Below are positions 53,901-63,700 of a stretch of DNA of 64,000 bases, piece by piece. The DNA lies in NCBI GenBank assembly GCA_022841745.1, contig JALHQW010000005.1:124001-188000 (forward strand). Direction: 5' to 3'. A program made the position numbers and the translations under genes. The stretch is from Saprospiraceae bacterium. GTDB lineage: Bacteria; Bacteroidota; Bacteroidia; Chitinophagales; Saprospiraceae. Position 1 is the stretch's first letter; each line of letters begins with the position of its first letter. Below the pieces are notes generated by a model, which saw nothing but the letters and a program-made list of their open reading frames with translations, did not search any database and was not told the DNA's origin.

Positions 53901-56900
53901 AACCTACCTCTATCATTTCTCCGTACAGCGCATACAATAATGCAAGCCTTGTCCCTTTGGCACCAACCGCCGTTTCATAGGCCGATTTTGCAAGCAATAG
54001 CGATGAAGCCATGCTCCGCAGTTTGCGATGCCTGTTCTTGTTATCCCCAATGAATGGGCTAATGAAAAGCAGCATTTCCCCTTTTTCCGATTTTAGCAAA
54101 AGGTCTATGTGCTGTTCAAACAACTTTCCAGCCTTTAGTGTCCGTACCGGATAATTGCTCAACATTTGGGTCGCTCCCCACCCTGCCTCCAGCCAGTCAA
54201 TGAGTTTGGTTGCTTTTTCGTGGAAAGCTCCTACCTCCACTAAGCCGTCAACCGCATGGCGTCGAAGAAGTGCTTCGGCGTTAATGGAAATACGATCATT
54301 TACCTCCAGTTGAACTTGAGATTGAACAAACGCTTTAAAAGCCATTGCCACTTGTCTCCGCTCAGGCAGTTCTGGCAACTCGAAGGGGGCATAGCAGTTC
54401 GATTGGGACAACATAGACAAGGATTGGGGCATTTCTTCCTGATCGTTCCCAGCCTCAGCTGCAAACAACGGGTGATGCGCCCTCCCTTTCCTTGCAGAAA
54501 GCTGCTTCCCCGGTGTTTCCGCTATGCTGTTATGGGTGAAATCATTGGGAAAATAACTGACTATTTTTTGCATTAACAAGGGTTTGCTTTGCCATTCCCA
54601 ATAGCTTTCTTCCGAGTTGGCGTCCAAGGCAGGTTGTTGTTCCTGACCATTGTTGCAGACCCTATTTAGCCAAATTGGTGGTTTTTCACGGGTTGGGAAA
54701 ACAAGGTAGTCCCTCGCTCGTGTCAGGCCAACGTACAGCAGTCGGATTTCTTCGGCCAACGCCAACCTCCTTTTTTCCACTTTCTCATCGGATTCGTCAA
54801 TTCTGCTATCGAGCACCGTCCCCTTGAATTGGTCAGCATAGGGATTGACCCAAAGCCTGACCCACCTGTTTCCCAACAAATTGGTCAAGTCAACGGTCTC
54901 CGTCTCTGGTACCAATGAGATGCCCCAAACATCTTCCTTGAGCGGCTGCTCCAAGCTGCTGCAAACCACGACGGGGTACTCCAATCCTTTGCTCTTGTGG
55001 TAGGTTATCACATTCACAGCCAAGGGGGTTTCGCCGGATCCTTGCAGGTCAGTCTCATTCTGCGCCAGGTCATTGGCCCAAAGCAGGAACCCACCTAAAG
55101 AGGCAGCACTGTTGAGGCGGTTGCATGCCTGTTCGTATTGCAAAGCGTATTTGACCAGCATATCAATATTGGAGAGGCGTTGCTCCACATTCCCCCAAGA
55201 AAGAATGATACGGCGAAGGTCAAGTTCCTCCAATAGCAAAGTCAGGATTTCTGAGCCGGATAGCTCCGCAACCTGGCTCCGTAACTGGTTGAGTTGTTGG
55301 ATGAAGGGGAACTGCTCGCCCCATTTTTGATCCGGTTTGTCCGTTTCGGCAGCTTCAAGGTAAGCCAATCGGTCTTCCACGATTTCCCCCAATTCCAAGC
55401 GGGCAGCCAACAAAAGGATTTCAGCGATGGACAGCGAATCGTATTTATTGAGGATAAACTTCAAGCAGGCCAGGATCAGTTTGGCCTCGGCAGTATCCAT
55501 CAGGCCAGCCCTTGAAATGGCCGCCCTGAGTCCAGCCCGGTGCAGTGCTGCTGCCATATCACGGCACTCGTGGTTGGAACGGCAAAGAATGGCCACGTCG
55601 CCCGGTTTTGCCAGGCGGTATGCTGTTTCGCCTTTCGGCAAAATGGTCATCCCAGTTTCCAATTGGCGGCTCAATGTTTCAGCTATGCAACCCATCAGCC
55701 ATTCCTTGCCCGGTTTTCGGCCCTCGCCATCATAGTTGAAATGCCAGTGAACAAGCGCCTTGCCCATTTCAGTCGGCTCATCCAATTTATTGGCAGCCTT
55801 GGCAGTAGTCTTTTTCAACCGCTTGGGTTCAAGTGCGACTTGTTCGGGTGGCAGGTCGGCAAATGCCTTGGTGAAAATGGCATTGGTCGCATAGACCACG
55901 TCTTCACGGGAGCGCCAGGAATAGGCAAGAATGTTCTCTGCCTTTAGCCCGCCTTGGCTTTGGATAATGGCCTGCATGAGCACGGGGTCGGCTCCCCTAA
56001 ACCCATAAATACTCTGCTTTGGATCGCCAACCCAAATGGAATGCTTCGCAAACTGGGAGAGTTTTACAAAGATTTCCAACTGCAAGGGGTTCGTGTCCTG
56101 AAATTCATCCACTAGCAACAGGTCAAGTTCCTCGGCCAGTACTTCCTTCACGGTGGGGTCGTCGAGAAGGCGTTTCACGTAGCTTTCCATGTCATTGTAA
56201 TCAATGAGGCCACGGCTTTTCTTGAACCGCTCGAACTCGTCCATGGCGGCTTGCGCCAGTTCGAATATGCTGAAAATGAACGATTTAAGGTCGTTGCGAA
56301 GCGATGGATGGCCTAAATGCGAATTGGCGAAGTCCATCAATTCCTGCATATCGTCCTTGCTCTTCGCCCCAACCTTCGTCTTGGCGGCTTTCGCCCAATG
56401 GTACCAGTTCAAGTTGCCACGCAACCTAAGCTCCCCTTTGATTTCCTTCAAGGACTTCACCCCATCGGCTGTTACTTTGGTTGCATCCCCATTGTTTTCG
56501 AGCTTAGAAATAGCAGCGTCCAACTGGTCGTTGAAAAGGTCGTTCCATTCCTTTTCCGACCGCTCCATCAAGGGGTCAAGGAACCGAACGAACTGCTCAT
56601 ATGACCTTTGTTTGCTCACTTCCAGAACCTGTTCGCCAAAGTCGTTGGCCCTGACCACCTCCGCAAGGTCTTTTAATAGCTTCCGCCAATCCGTTTTGCC
56701 AAATTCTGATTTCGTGAGGCCGAGCCTGTCCGAGAGCTGTTCCATCAACTCCACCCGCTCATTGGTCAGCACCATCGAAAGGGATTGGTTGAACAGCATC
56801 TGCTGGTCTTCGTCGGCGATGATGTCCACCTGTGGTGAAACGCCGGCTTCGTAGGCAAACCGTTTGAGCAGCTTCACACCAAGCCCATGCACTGTGCCGA

Positions 56901-57120
56901 TAAGGGAATTGGCGAGGTCATTAGCGGCTTGGCTCAGCCCCTCTTCCAACAAGCGCACCCTGACCCTTTCTTGCAACTCGGCAGCGGCCTTGTTCGTGAA
57001 GGTGGTGGCAACCACACCGCTTGCACGGACCTTGCCGGATGCCAAAAGTCCCACCAGTTCTTGCGTCAAACGGTAGGTTTTGCCGGAACCGGCGCCAGCC
57101 GAAATTATCTTGAGGTCCAT
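53899..57120 (-). CDS. UvrD/AddA-like superfamily 1 helicase with degenerate nuclease domain
   Basis: A protein of 1,073 residues with the full SF1A helicase set: AGAGSGKT (Walker A, K14), LLLVDEFQDTNP (motif II, about 335), WVGDPKQSIYGFRGADP (motif III, about 365), YSWRSREDVV (motif IV), TYHKSKGLEYPVV (motif V, about 710) and LLYVGLTRARDYLVFP (motif VI, about 800). These place it with RecB/AddA-type repair helicases. The C-terminal end lines up with the RecB-like nuclease: EQHIDLLL fits the usual GxIDLL, but the position of the catalytic DYK reads ISP. The nuclease therefore looks inactive, and a partner would have to cut DNA. In related bacteria an AddB-like nuclease is often nearby; none is in this window. 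Divergent from the SPOR gene, 179 bp apart. Confidence 0.92.
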   Translation of the reverse strand: MDLKIISAGAGSGKTYRLTQELVGLLASGKVRASGVVATTFTNKAAAELQERVRVRLLEEGLSQAANDLANSLIGTVHGLGVKLLKRFAYEAGVSPQVDIIADEDQQMLFNQSLSMVLTNERVELMEQLSDRLGLTKSEFGKTDWRKLLKDLAEVVRANDFGEQVLEVSKQRSYEQFVRFLDPLMERSEKEWNDLFNDQLDAAISKLENNGDATKVTADGVKSLKEIKGELRLRGNLNWYHWAKAAKTKVGAKSKDDMQELMDFANSHLGHPSLRNDLKSFIFSIFELAQAAMDEFERFKKSRGLIDYNDMESYVKRLLDDPTVKEVLAEELDLLLVDEFQDTNPLQLEIFVKLSQFAKHSIWVGDPKQSIYGFRGADPVLMQAIIQSQGGLKAENILAYSWRSREDVVYATNAIFTKAFADLPPEQVALEPKRLKKTTAKAANKLDEPTEMGKALVHWHFNYDGEGRKPGKEWLMGCIAETLSRQLETGMTILPKGETAYRLAKPGDVAILCRSNHECRDMAAALHRAGLRAAISRAGLMDTAEAKLILACLKFILNKYDSLSIAEILLLAARLELGEIVEDRLAYLEAAETDKPDQKWGEQFPFIQQLNQLRSQVAELSGSEILTLLLEELDLRRIILSWGNVEQRLSNIDMLVKYALQYEQACNRLNSAASLGGFLLWANDLAQNETDLQGSGETPLAVNVITYHKSKGLEYPVVVCSSLEQPLKEDVWGISLVPETETVDLTNLLGNRWVRLWVNPYADQFKGTVLDSRIDESDEKVEKRRLALAEEIRLLYVGLTRARDYLVFPTREKPPIWLNRVCNNGQEQQPALDANSEESYWEWQSKPLLMQKIVSYFPNDFTHNSIAETPGKQLSARKGRAHHPLFAAEAGNDQEEMPQSLSMLSQSNCYAPFELPELPERRQVAMAFKAFVQSQVQLEVNDRISINAEALLRRHAVDGLVEVGAFHEKATKLIDWLEAGWGATQMLSNYPVRTLKAGKLFEQHIDLLLKSEKGEMLLFISPFIGDNKNRHRKLRSMASSLLLAKSAYETAVGAKGTRLALLYALYGEMIEVG

Positions 57121-57299
57121 GTACTCGGTGATTTTTGAAGTGAAAATATGAAGCAGCGAAGGTAAGCCACATCATAGTTTTGCGGTTTCCAACAATTAAA
57201 ACTATTTTTACCGCCCAAGCAGCCTTCCTTCTCCAAATCAATTGCGAAAAGCTTGACTGCACACAACCGCTTGATTATCAATAAACAACTTCTGATACC

Positions 57300-57932
57300 A
57301 TGTCCAAACTTGACTACGTTACCATTGCCATTGTTGGCATTTGCATCATGGCCATCCTCTTCTTGGTCTATAAAATGACCAATGTGTTCAAGGATGGAAA
57401 ACAACCCGACAAGACAGAAATCGCTGCCGATAGCGTCGAGTCGGAAGATACCTATGACTATGAAATAGACGAAAACGTGGATTCCACTGGAGCCACAGGC
57501 AGCAAAGGAAATGCTGTTTCTGACCAATCCACCGCCACCAAGCCTGCCACCACTTCCGTACCTGCCGATAAGGCCGAAACTTCCGTTACGGATACCAAGG
57601 GCGAAGATGAAATCCAAGAAGCAGTGGAGGAAGCCACTGGTGCCAAATCGAACAAGCCATCAAAAAGCAGTTCTGATGAAACGGCAACTGCCACTTCCGC
57701 TGGTGGTAAATACATGGTGATTGCCGGGTCCTTTAAAATCAAGGAGTCGGCTGATAAGACCGTCGCAAAGTTGAAAAAAATGGGCTACGAAAATGCCAAT
57801 GTCGAACTGTTCGACCGTGGTAAATATGCGGTTGTAATGGTTGACCGTTTTGGCAACATGGCCGAAGCTGAGCGGCTTGTCAAGAAACTGAGTGCCGACG
57901 GTATCAAGAGCTATGTGAAGGCAAAGTCTTGA
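57300..57932 (+). CDS. SPOR-domain membrane protein
   Basis: A protein of 210 residues with one N-terminal membrane helix (VTIAIVGICIMAILFLVY), so it is anchored in the inner membrane facing the periplasm. A long acidic Ser/Thr/Ala linker (about 30-130) follows, then a SPOR domain (about 135-208: YMVIAGSFKIKESADKTVAK, then VVMVDRFGNMAEAERLVKKL). SPOR domains bind glycan strands stripped of stem peptides at division or turnover sites. A division or wall-remodelling role is likely; the exact partner is unknown. A 25-bp perfect hairpin follows the stop. Confidence 0.88.
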   Translation: MSKLDYVTIAIVGICIMAILFLVYKMTNVFKDGKQPDKTEIAADSVESEDTYDYEIDENVDSTGATGSKGNAVSDQSTATKPATTSVPADKAETSVTDTKGEDEIQEAVEEATGAKSNKPSKSSSDETATATSAGGKYMVIAGSFKIKESADKTVAKLKKMGYENANVELFDRGKYAVVMVDRFGNMAEAERLVKKLSADGIKSYVKAKS

Positions 57933-57963
57933 TTTTAAGTCTTGGTTGGCTAACTAGGCGAAA

Positions 57964-58020
57964 ACCCAATAAAATAACGGCAGCGGCAACTTGGATGCCG
58001 CTGCCGTTATTTTATTGGGT
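57964..58020. terminator. Long perfect bidirectional terminator
   Basis: 25 bp of perfect inverted repeat (57964-57988 with 57996-58020) with a 7-nt loop and AT-rich outer arms, between convergent genes ending at 57932 and 58066. It can serve both strands. Confidence 0.92.
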
Positions 58021-58065
58021 TCAATCGGATTGTTTTTTCGTTAAAATCATTTCGATTATCAGCAT

Positions 58066-58560
58066 TTAAAGCGTCTCTTTCGGAAAATACTTCGCCGTCA
58101 CCCTCGAATTCAGCCTTGAAACATCAGGCCAAGCGGCAGCACTGGACTCAATGCACACCACCCCGCAAGTTGGGATATTGTCAATATAATTGTCCGTAAA
58201 AAGGTTGGCCACGCTGGTAAAGGTTGGGTTGTGGCCAAACAGCATGACCGTCTTGGCTGACTCAGGCAGGGTTTCGATGACCTGTTGAATGGTAGCTGAA
58301 ATAGCTTCATATATTTCATCACGAACCAAGAAATCCTCGCCCTCTACGCCGAGTGCAATCTTAAAATAGGCAGCAGTGGAAAGCGCACGAATGGCAGGAC
58401 TGGAAACAATCAGGTCTGGTTGAACACCTTTGCTTTTCAACAGTTTTCCCATTCGTGGGGCATCATCCAGCCCCCTTTCATTGAGCGGGCGTTCGATATC
58501 GCTAAGCAGGTGGCTATCCCAACTCGACTTCGCATGACGCACCAAATACAGGGTCTTCAT
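58066..58560 (-). CDS. SixA-like histidine phosphatase family protein
   Basis: A protein of 164 residues beginning MKTLYLVRHAKSSW; R8-H9 form the catalytic RHx motif. The second His is in LFGHNPTF and a conserved Glu lies in RDEIYEA. Length and motifs fit the SixA branch of the histidine phosphatase superfamily, whose E. coli member acts on phosphohistidine in phosphorelays. The substrate here is unknown. A TACCTTTG element (58685-58678, minus strand) lies 118 bp upstream without a good TTG partner. Confidence 0.9.
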   Translation of the reverse strand: MKTLYLVRHAKSSWDSHLLSDIERPLNERGLDDAPRMGKLLKSKGVQPDLIVSSPAIRALSTAAYFKIALGVEGEDFLVRDEIYEAISATIQQVIETLPESAKTVMLFGHNPTFTSVANLFTDNYIDNIPTCGVVCIESSAAAWPDVSRLNSRVTAKYFPKETL

Positions 58561-58710
58561 AAAATAAAAAGGTTTGGCTAAGGATTGAAAAATGAATTTA
58601 TTTTGTTGATAATCAAAGGCTTAATTCAAAAATTCATCGAATCAACTCCTTCGAAAATAGGTGGTTTTTTGAAAACCCAAAGGTAGTTTTTTTCGTTTGA
58701 GTGCGAAGGC

Positions 58711-60444
58711 TTGGCTACCAAACTTTGCTATTTTGCTTCATCCAAACTGCTCCATTTGAATTTTCTGCTAAAAAATCTGGAACTTGAACTCGACGACCGC
58801 TACCTGTTGGTTGGAGAAAAGCTCATGGATGATGGCAAAATGACCCGCTTGTTTGAAAATGAGCCGCATTTATGGATTGCCCAAGTTGATGGCTATGAAG
58901 TTGAAATACAGATTTCGCCTTCAAGGGTACGAGCTTTTTCTTGTGAATGCGACCAATTTATTCGAGAAAAAATGTGCGGCCATGTGGCGGCTGGCTTGAT
59001 TGGGTTACGGCGAAAACGCTTCGAGGAAGCCAAAGAACCGAGGCAGAACAACAAAACAAAGCCGCTCACCTATCAAAAACTGACCGTCAATGCCATACTT
59101 GATAGCGTAACGCAGGACGAACTGGCTGCTTTTGTCAGGAGTTTCGCTCGGGGCAACAAGCAGTTTTCTTTGGCGCTTCGGGCCAAATTCGCTGCTAAAG
59201 TGCCCTTGTTCGACAATCACGAAAAGTTCAGTCAACTGCTCGAAGCTGCCATCCAATCTTACCGAAAAGCCAATGACCGCATCAGTGCTTCTGGGGTCAT
59301 CCAACTGCAAAAACTTTTGGAAGAGCTTCATGGGCAAGCCGACGATGCCCTTGCATTGGAGCATTACGCCGAGTGTTGGGCCATGCTATCGGCCATCGTA
59401 GGACGGTTTTCACCTATCCTTAAAAAATTGGACGGGGATGAAGAAGCATTGAAGAAACATATCCAACAGACCTTCTCAAAAATTGGCCAACTGACGGCCC
59501 AACCCCTTCCGCCAGCGCTCCAATCAGAAATCCGTGATTTCTGTGCGGCGGAATTCAACCGACCAGCCTATCGGCTCAATGGCTTTTCAGGCTATTTGCT
59601 GCGTACCTGGATTTCGTTGTCAAAAGATTTGGAATCCTTGCAGGAAGTATTGGCCTCGTTAGATGCCGAATTGGCAAAGCCAAAAACAGACACTGCTTAC
59701 CAGGCAACCTTGCTACTCCTAAAATACGAACTGATTAGCCGCTCAGCATTGGGGGAGGCAATGGAGGCCTTCACCCTTGAATGCCTTGCAGAACCTGTCA
59801 AATTGCTTCAATTGGTGGATGCCATTTCGCCAACCGGAGATTTCCGACCAATCAAAGATCTGGTTGAGAAGGGGTTTCGCCTAATTTCGGATGAAAGCAT
59901 AAAGACACAATTGGAGCCTATCTTACTCCACATTGCCCAAATGGACGGCAAAAAAGACGTAATTGCCACCATTGCCCGCCAAAAATTCCTCGAAACACGG
60001 GACTTTTCCTATTATGATCAATGCAAGGCCCATCACGAAGGCAATTGGGGAACATTCGTAAAACGTTTGCTGGCCGACTTGGTGCGGCGCTACGATTTTC
60101 GGCAGAATATCGGGACGATAGCAACCATACTCGGCATTGAGGCTCGCCACGACGACCTGTTGAAGCTGCTGCACGAACAGCAATCCTTGGATTTACTGGT
60201 AAAGTTTGACCAGTATTTGCTTAAAACCAAGCCCATAGAAGTGGCCCAACTATATGAACTGCTCCTAAAAAACTACCTTGCCGACCACCTTGGCCTTAAG
60301 GCTTCGCAAAAAATGAGAAACGTATTTGAGCATTTGGACAACCAGGGGGCAATGGCAATTTCTATACGACTGTTAAATGCCATGAAGACGGCCTTCCCAA
60401 ACCGTATTTTTTACTTGGATGAAATGGAGGCCGTGCAGCTCTGA
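58711..60444 (+). CDS. SWIM zinc-finger domain protein
   Basis: A protein of 577 residues. The N-terminal region carries LMDDGKMTRLF and then a SWIM zinc motif: C78, C80, C89 and H91 (FSCECDQF, then KMCGHVAAGL). SWIM motifs bind zinc and are found in proteins that meet nucleic acids or other proteins. The rest is alpha-helical with Leu-rich pairs and no domain I recognise. The start is a TTG; the frame is open back to 58687 with no ATG or in-frame GTG, and the first ATG would cut into the SWIM front region, so TTG is likely. A near-consensus promoter (TTG 58669-58671, then TTCGTTTG 58692-58699) would give a very short leader. No terminator is visible before the next gene. Confidence 0.82.
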   Translation: MATKLCYFASSKLLHLNFLLKNLELELDDRYLLVGEKLMDDGKMTRLFENEPHLWIAQVDGYEVEIQISPSRVRAFSCECDQFIREKMCGHVAAGLIGLRRKRFEEAKEPRQNNKTKPLTYQKLTVNAILDSVTQDELAAFVRSFARGNKQFSLALRAKFAAKVPLFDNHEKFSQLLEAAIQSYRKANDRISASGVIQLQKLLEELHGQADDALALEHYAECWAMLSAIVGRFSPILKKLDGDEEALKKHIQQTFSKIGQLTAQPLPPALQSEIRDFCAAEFNRPAYRLNGFSGYLLRTWISLSKDLESLQEVLASLDAELAKPKTDTAYQATLLLLKYELISRSALGEAMEAFTLECLAEPVKLLQLVDAISPTGDFRPIKDLVEKGFRLISDESIKTQLEPILLHIAQMDGKKDVIATIARQKFLETRDFSYYDQCKAHHEGNWGTFVKRLLADLVRRYDFRQNIGTIATILGIEARHDDLLKLLHEQQSLDLLVKFDQYLLKTKPIEVAQLYELLLKNYLADHLGLKASQKMRNVFEHLDNQGAMAISIRLLNAMKTAFPNRIFYLDEMEAVQL

Positions 60445-60717
60445 AACCGAGCAATCTATTTCACTCCTCACTTTATTTTCATCCACTACTTTCAATAGTT
60501 ACAGTATTTCTTTTCACCAATGGGTTTAATGGCAACAAATTTGGTATTGGCTACATTAGCCCTGTGTAGTTCCCTTGCTTTTTTTTATGTACTGCTGACT
60601 TATAGCGACGAAGCACACCTATCCCTCCGCTAGGCACATATCCCCTCCCCCAAAACCATCTATAGGTAGCTAGTATTACCGCCCATTCATTTCGAGAACT
60701 TTTGACACATCACACTC

Positions 60718-63700
60718 ATGAATTTAAGACTCACAGTTTTGATTGCTGTATGTATTGGAGCAGTAGCCAGTTCCTTTTCTCAAATCAGCATTTCTGTACA
60801 GGTTCAGCCCTCCACTTGCTCCTCCAATGGCAGCATCCAGGTCACCGCTGCCGGCGGCACAGGTACACTGAATTATGAACTTACCAGCGCTTGCCTTTCC
60901 AGTCCTATTATCCAACAGCTTTCCAGTTTCAACAATCTACCGCCATGCCAATACACGGTGGTGGTTACGGACGGCGGCACTGGCGCTTCTGACTCAGAAA
61001 CGGTAACCGTAGGGGGCAATTATCAAAGCCCTGATATTTCGCTGTTTTGCGGTAGCTGTCAATTGGAAGCCTCCACCAGCGGAGGCTTGGCACCGTTCAC
61101 TTATGCCATTTCAAATCAGGGTCTTGGCGGCCCTTTCACCAATAATACACCTGCCAACAACCCGGTTTTTGACAATATTATCAGTGAAACAAACTACTGG
61201 GTTAAGGTGACAGATGCCTGCGGCAACGTATCGGTCGAGACCTGCCAAAGCGGGGAAGGCAGCATCACTGACTTTACTTGGGAGGTTGGCCAGGACAGCA
61301 AAATCCATGTATTGTCAGTATCAGGAGGCACAGGCCCATTAGTCTATGAATTGAACTCCACTGCCGGGATGTTTTCTAATACTTCCGGGGTCTTCCCTCC
61401 AAACCAATGGGGATGCAACATGACATTGACCGTGCGGGATGGTTGTGCCATATTTACCAAAGACATCAGACCCAAGCCCGTCATCAAATCAGTTTGCACC
61501 GATTTTGCCGAAGGCAGCGCAACGCTTGAGGAAGTCATTGGGGGTGTGCCTCCCTATGACTTCAGGTATATTTCGCCTGGTGGTGTGGTGACACCTGCCA
61601 CTGGCAACGTGGTCACTGGTCTTCCTATTAATGCAAGTAATTACCTACTTCAAGTAGTTGATGCCTGCGGTAATGCAAGTGATGGGATTTACAAACAGAA
61701 GAAATACCCTGTGTTCCAACAAGAGCCACTGGCTGATTGTAATGGGAATGCTATCACCCTCTTCACCCCAGATGGCGGTTGCAATGGTGGCTTCGATGCT
61801 GATAGCTGGCCTTTCGATGTCACTTGCCTTAGCTGCTCGCCGGTTATTACCAAAAGCATTGACAGCTCGGATGTTGCTATGGTCTTTACTGGAAACCAGC
61901 CGGGCAACTGGATTTTTGACATTGAAGATGGTTGTGAAGATGAGATGCTCTGCAAGGATTCAGTCGTGCTTCACTTGGAAAAATATTGCAATTCCTTGGA
62001 AGCTAAATTAGTTGATCGGTTCATATGCGATAACGGCGCAATTTCCGACCGCTTTTTGAGCATGGAAAACGGCCTGTTCACCCTCTTTGACGAAAACGAC
62101 AATATCCTAAGCACCAACAACACGGGCATTTTTCAAATTCCTGATTCTGGTTATTACAAAGTCACGTTGTTCATGCCCAACTGTGGCACCTTTGAAGCCG
62201 CAGAAAACATCGGATTTTGGGATCTAGTTGACCCTGTCATGTTTACCTATATATCCAATTCAGTTGTAAACGGAGTTTGCAGGACTACTTACCAATTGGT
62301 TATTGACCCGGAATCAGGCCCTTTTATCCTGACTGGTGGCCCAAATAATATTTCCATGGAGATAGGCAGTGAAAGCCTCACAAACAACTGCCTGCACTTA
62401 AGCATCTCTATGTTGTTACCAGGGGAATACCAGCTTGCGGAAATAGACCATTGTGGGGTAAAACACCTTCACCTCCCAGAGCCTGTCTATGACTTTCAAG
62501 CACTTCCCTTCGGAAACTGCCCCGGTAGCGGTACCATTACCGTCTCTGGCGCTCAAACCCTCACCGAATGGAAAGACTGGGCACTTGCAAACAATGCCCA
62601 CATTGATTGGCCGGGTACCTTGATTGACAATTACAGCCTTGACGAAGATTCCAAGGGAGCCTTGACGCTACAGACGGGGTCTCCTTTCACCTTCGTAAAC
62701 GTGGAAGCAGGAGCGCACACGGTTTACCTCTACACATTGAATTCCCAATGTCCCGTGGACACGGTGACCGTCATCGTGCCTGAAGCCGATGTTTTGGCCA
62801 TGGCAACTTCCAGTGGCATTCTTTGCGATGGCGCTGGTACTACTTCCCTCGAATTTGAAATGCTAAGCGGCAAACCTCCTTACACCATTGAGCAGGTCAG
62901 CTGCAATGACCCAAACCAAGTTCTTGCGACCTTCAATGTCACTGACAATTTTCTTTCCTTGCCCGGTTATGGCACAGGCGACTACTGTTTCCGTTTGGTG
63001 GATAGCTGCATCACGAGCCTTGACCGCCAATTCTCCGTTCAGTATTTCCAAGATGATATCGAACTGGCGTTCAACTGCGACAACTCATTTACCTTTAGCG
63101 TTGACAGCCTCAATGCAAGTTATGAATGGGTTGATGATCAAGGCAATGTTCTAGGGAACTCCCAAAAGCTCAATGTTCCAAACCCCAATATAGAGACCAA
63201 CTTCACCGTAAAGGTGGACATCGGCGAGTGCATCATTGAGCGAAGCATCACCGTGCCTGCAACCGAAATCATTCCTATTGTTCAAATTGATGGAGCGCAA
63301 TATTTCTGCGAAGGCGATAGCGTATTACTTAACTTGGCCACTAATGCCAATATCTATTCTTGGAGCAATGGCGCTTCGAGTCAATCCATCACCGTTTACC
63401 AGTCGGGCATTTATTCGGCAACAGTGACCAACGGTTTTGGTTGCTCCGCAACTGCTGAGTTTGAAACTACAATGGATTTGCCAGACCTCAATTTACAGAT
63501 TTTGAGCGGGGGTAACGGATTTGGCCTGAACTGCTTTCAGGACAGCAACGGCATCATCACCGCCAATCCAACTTTCGGCGTCGGGCCATTCTCCTTCCAA
63601 TGGTCAACCATGGAAACATCGCAAACCATCACCGACCTAAAAACCGGCAATTTCAGCGTCACCATGACCGACGCCATCGGCTGTGTGGACTCAGCAAGCA

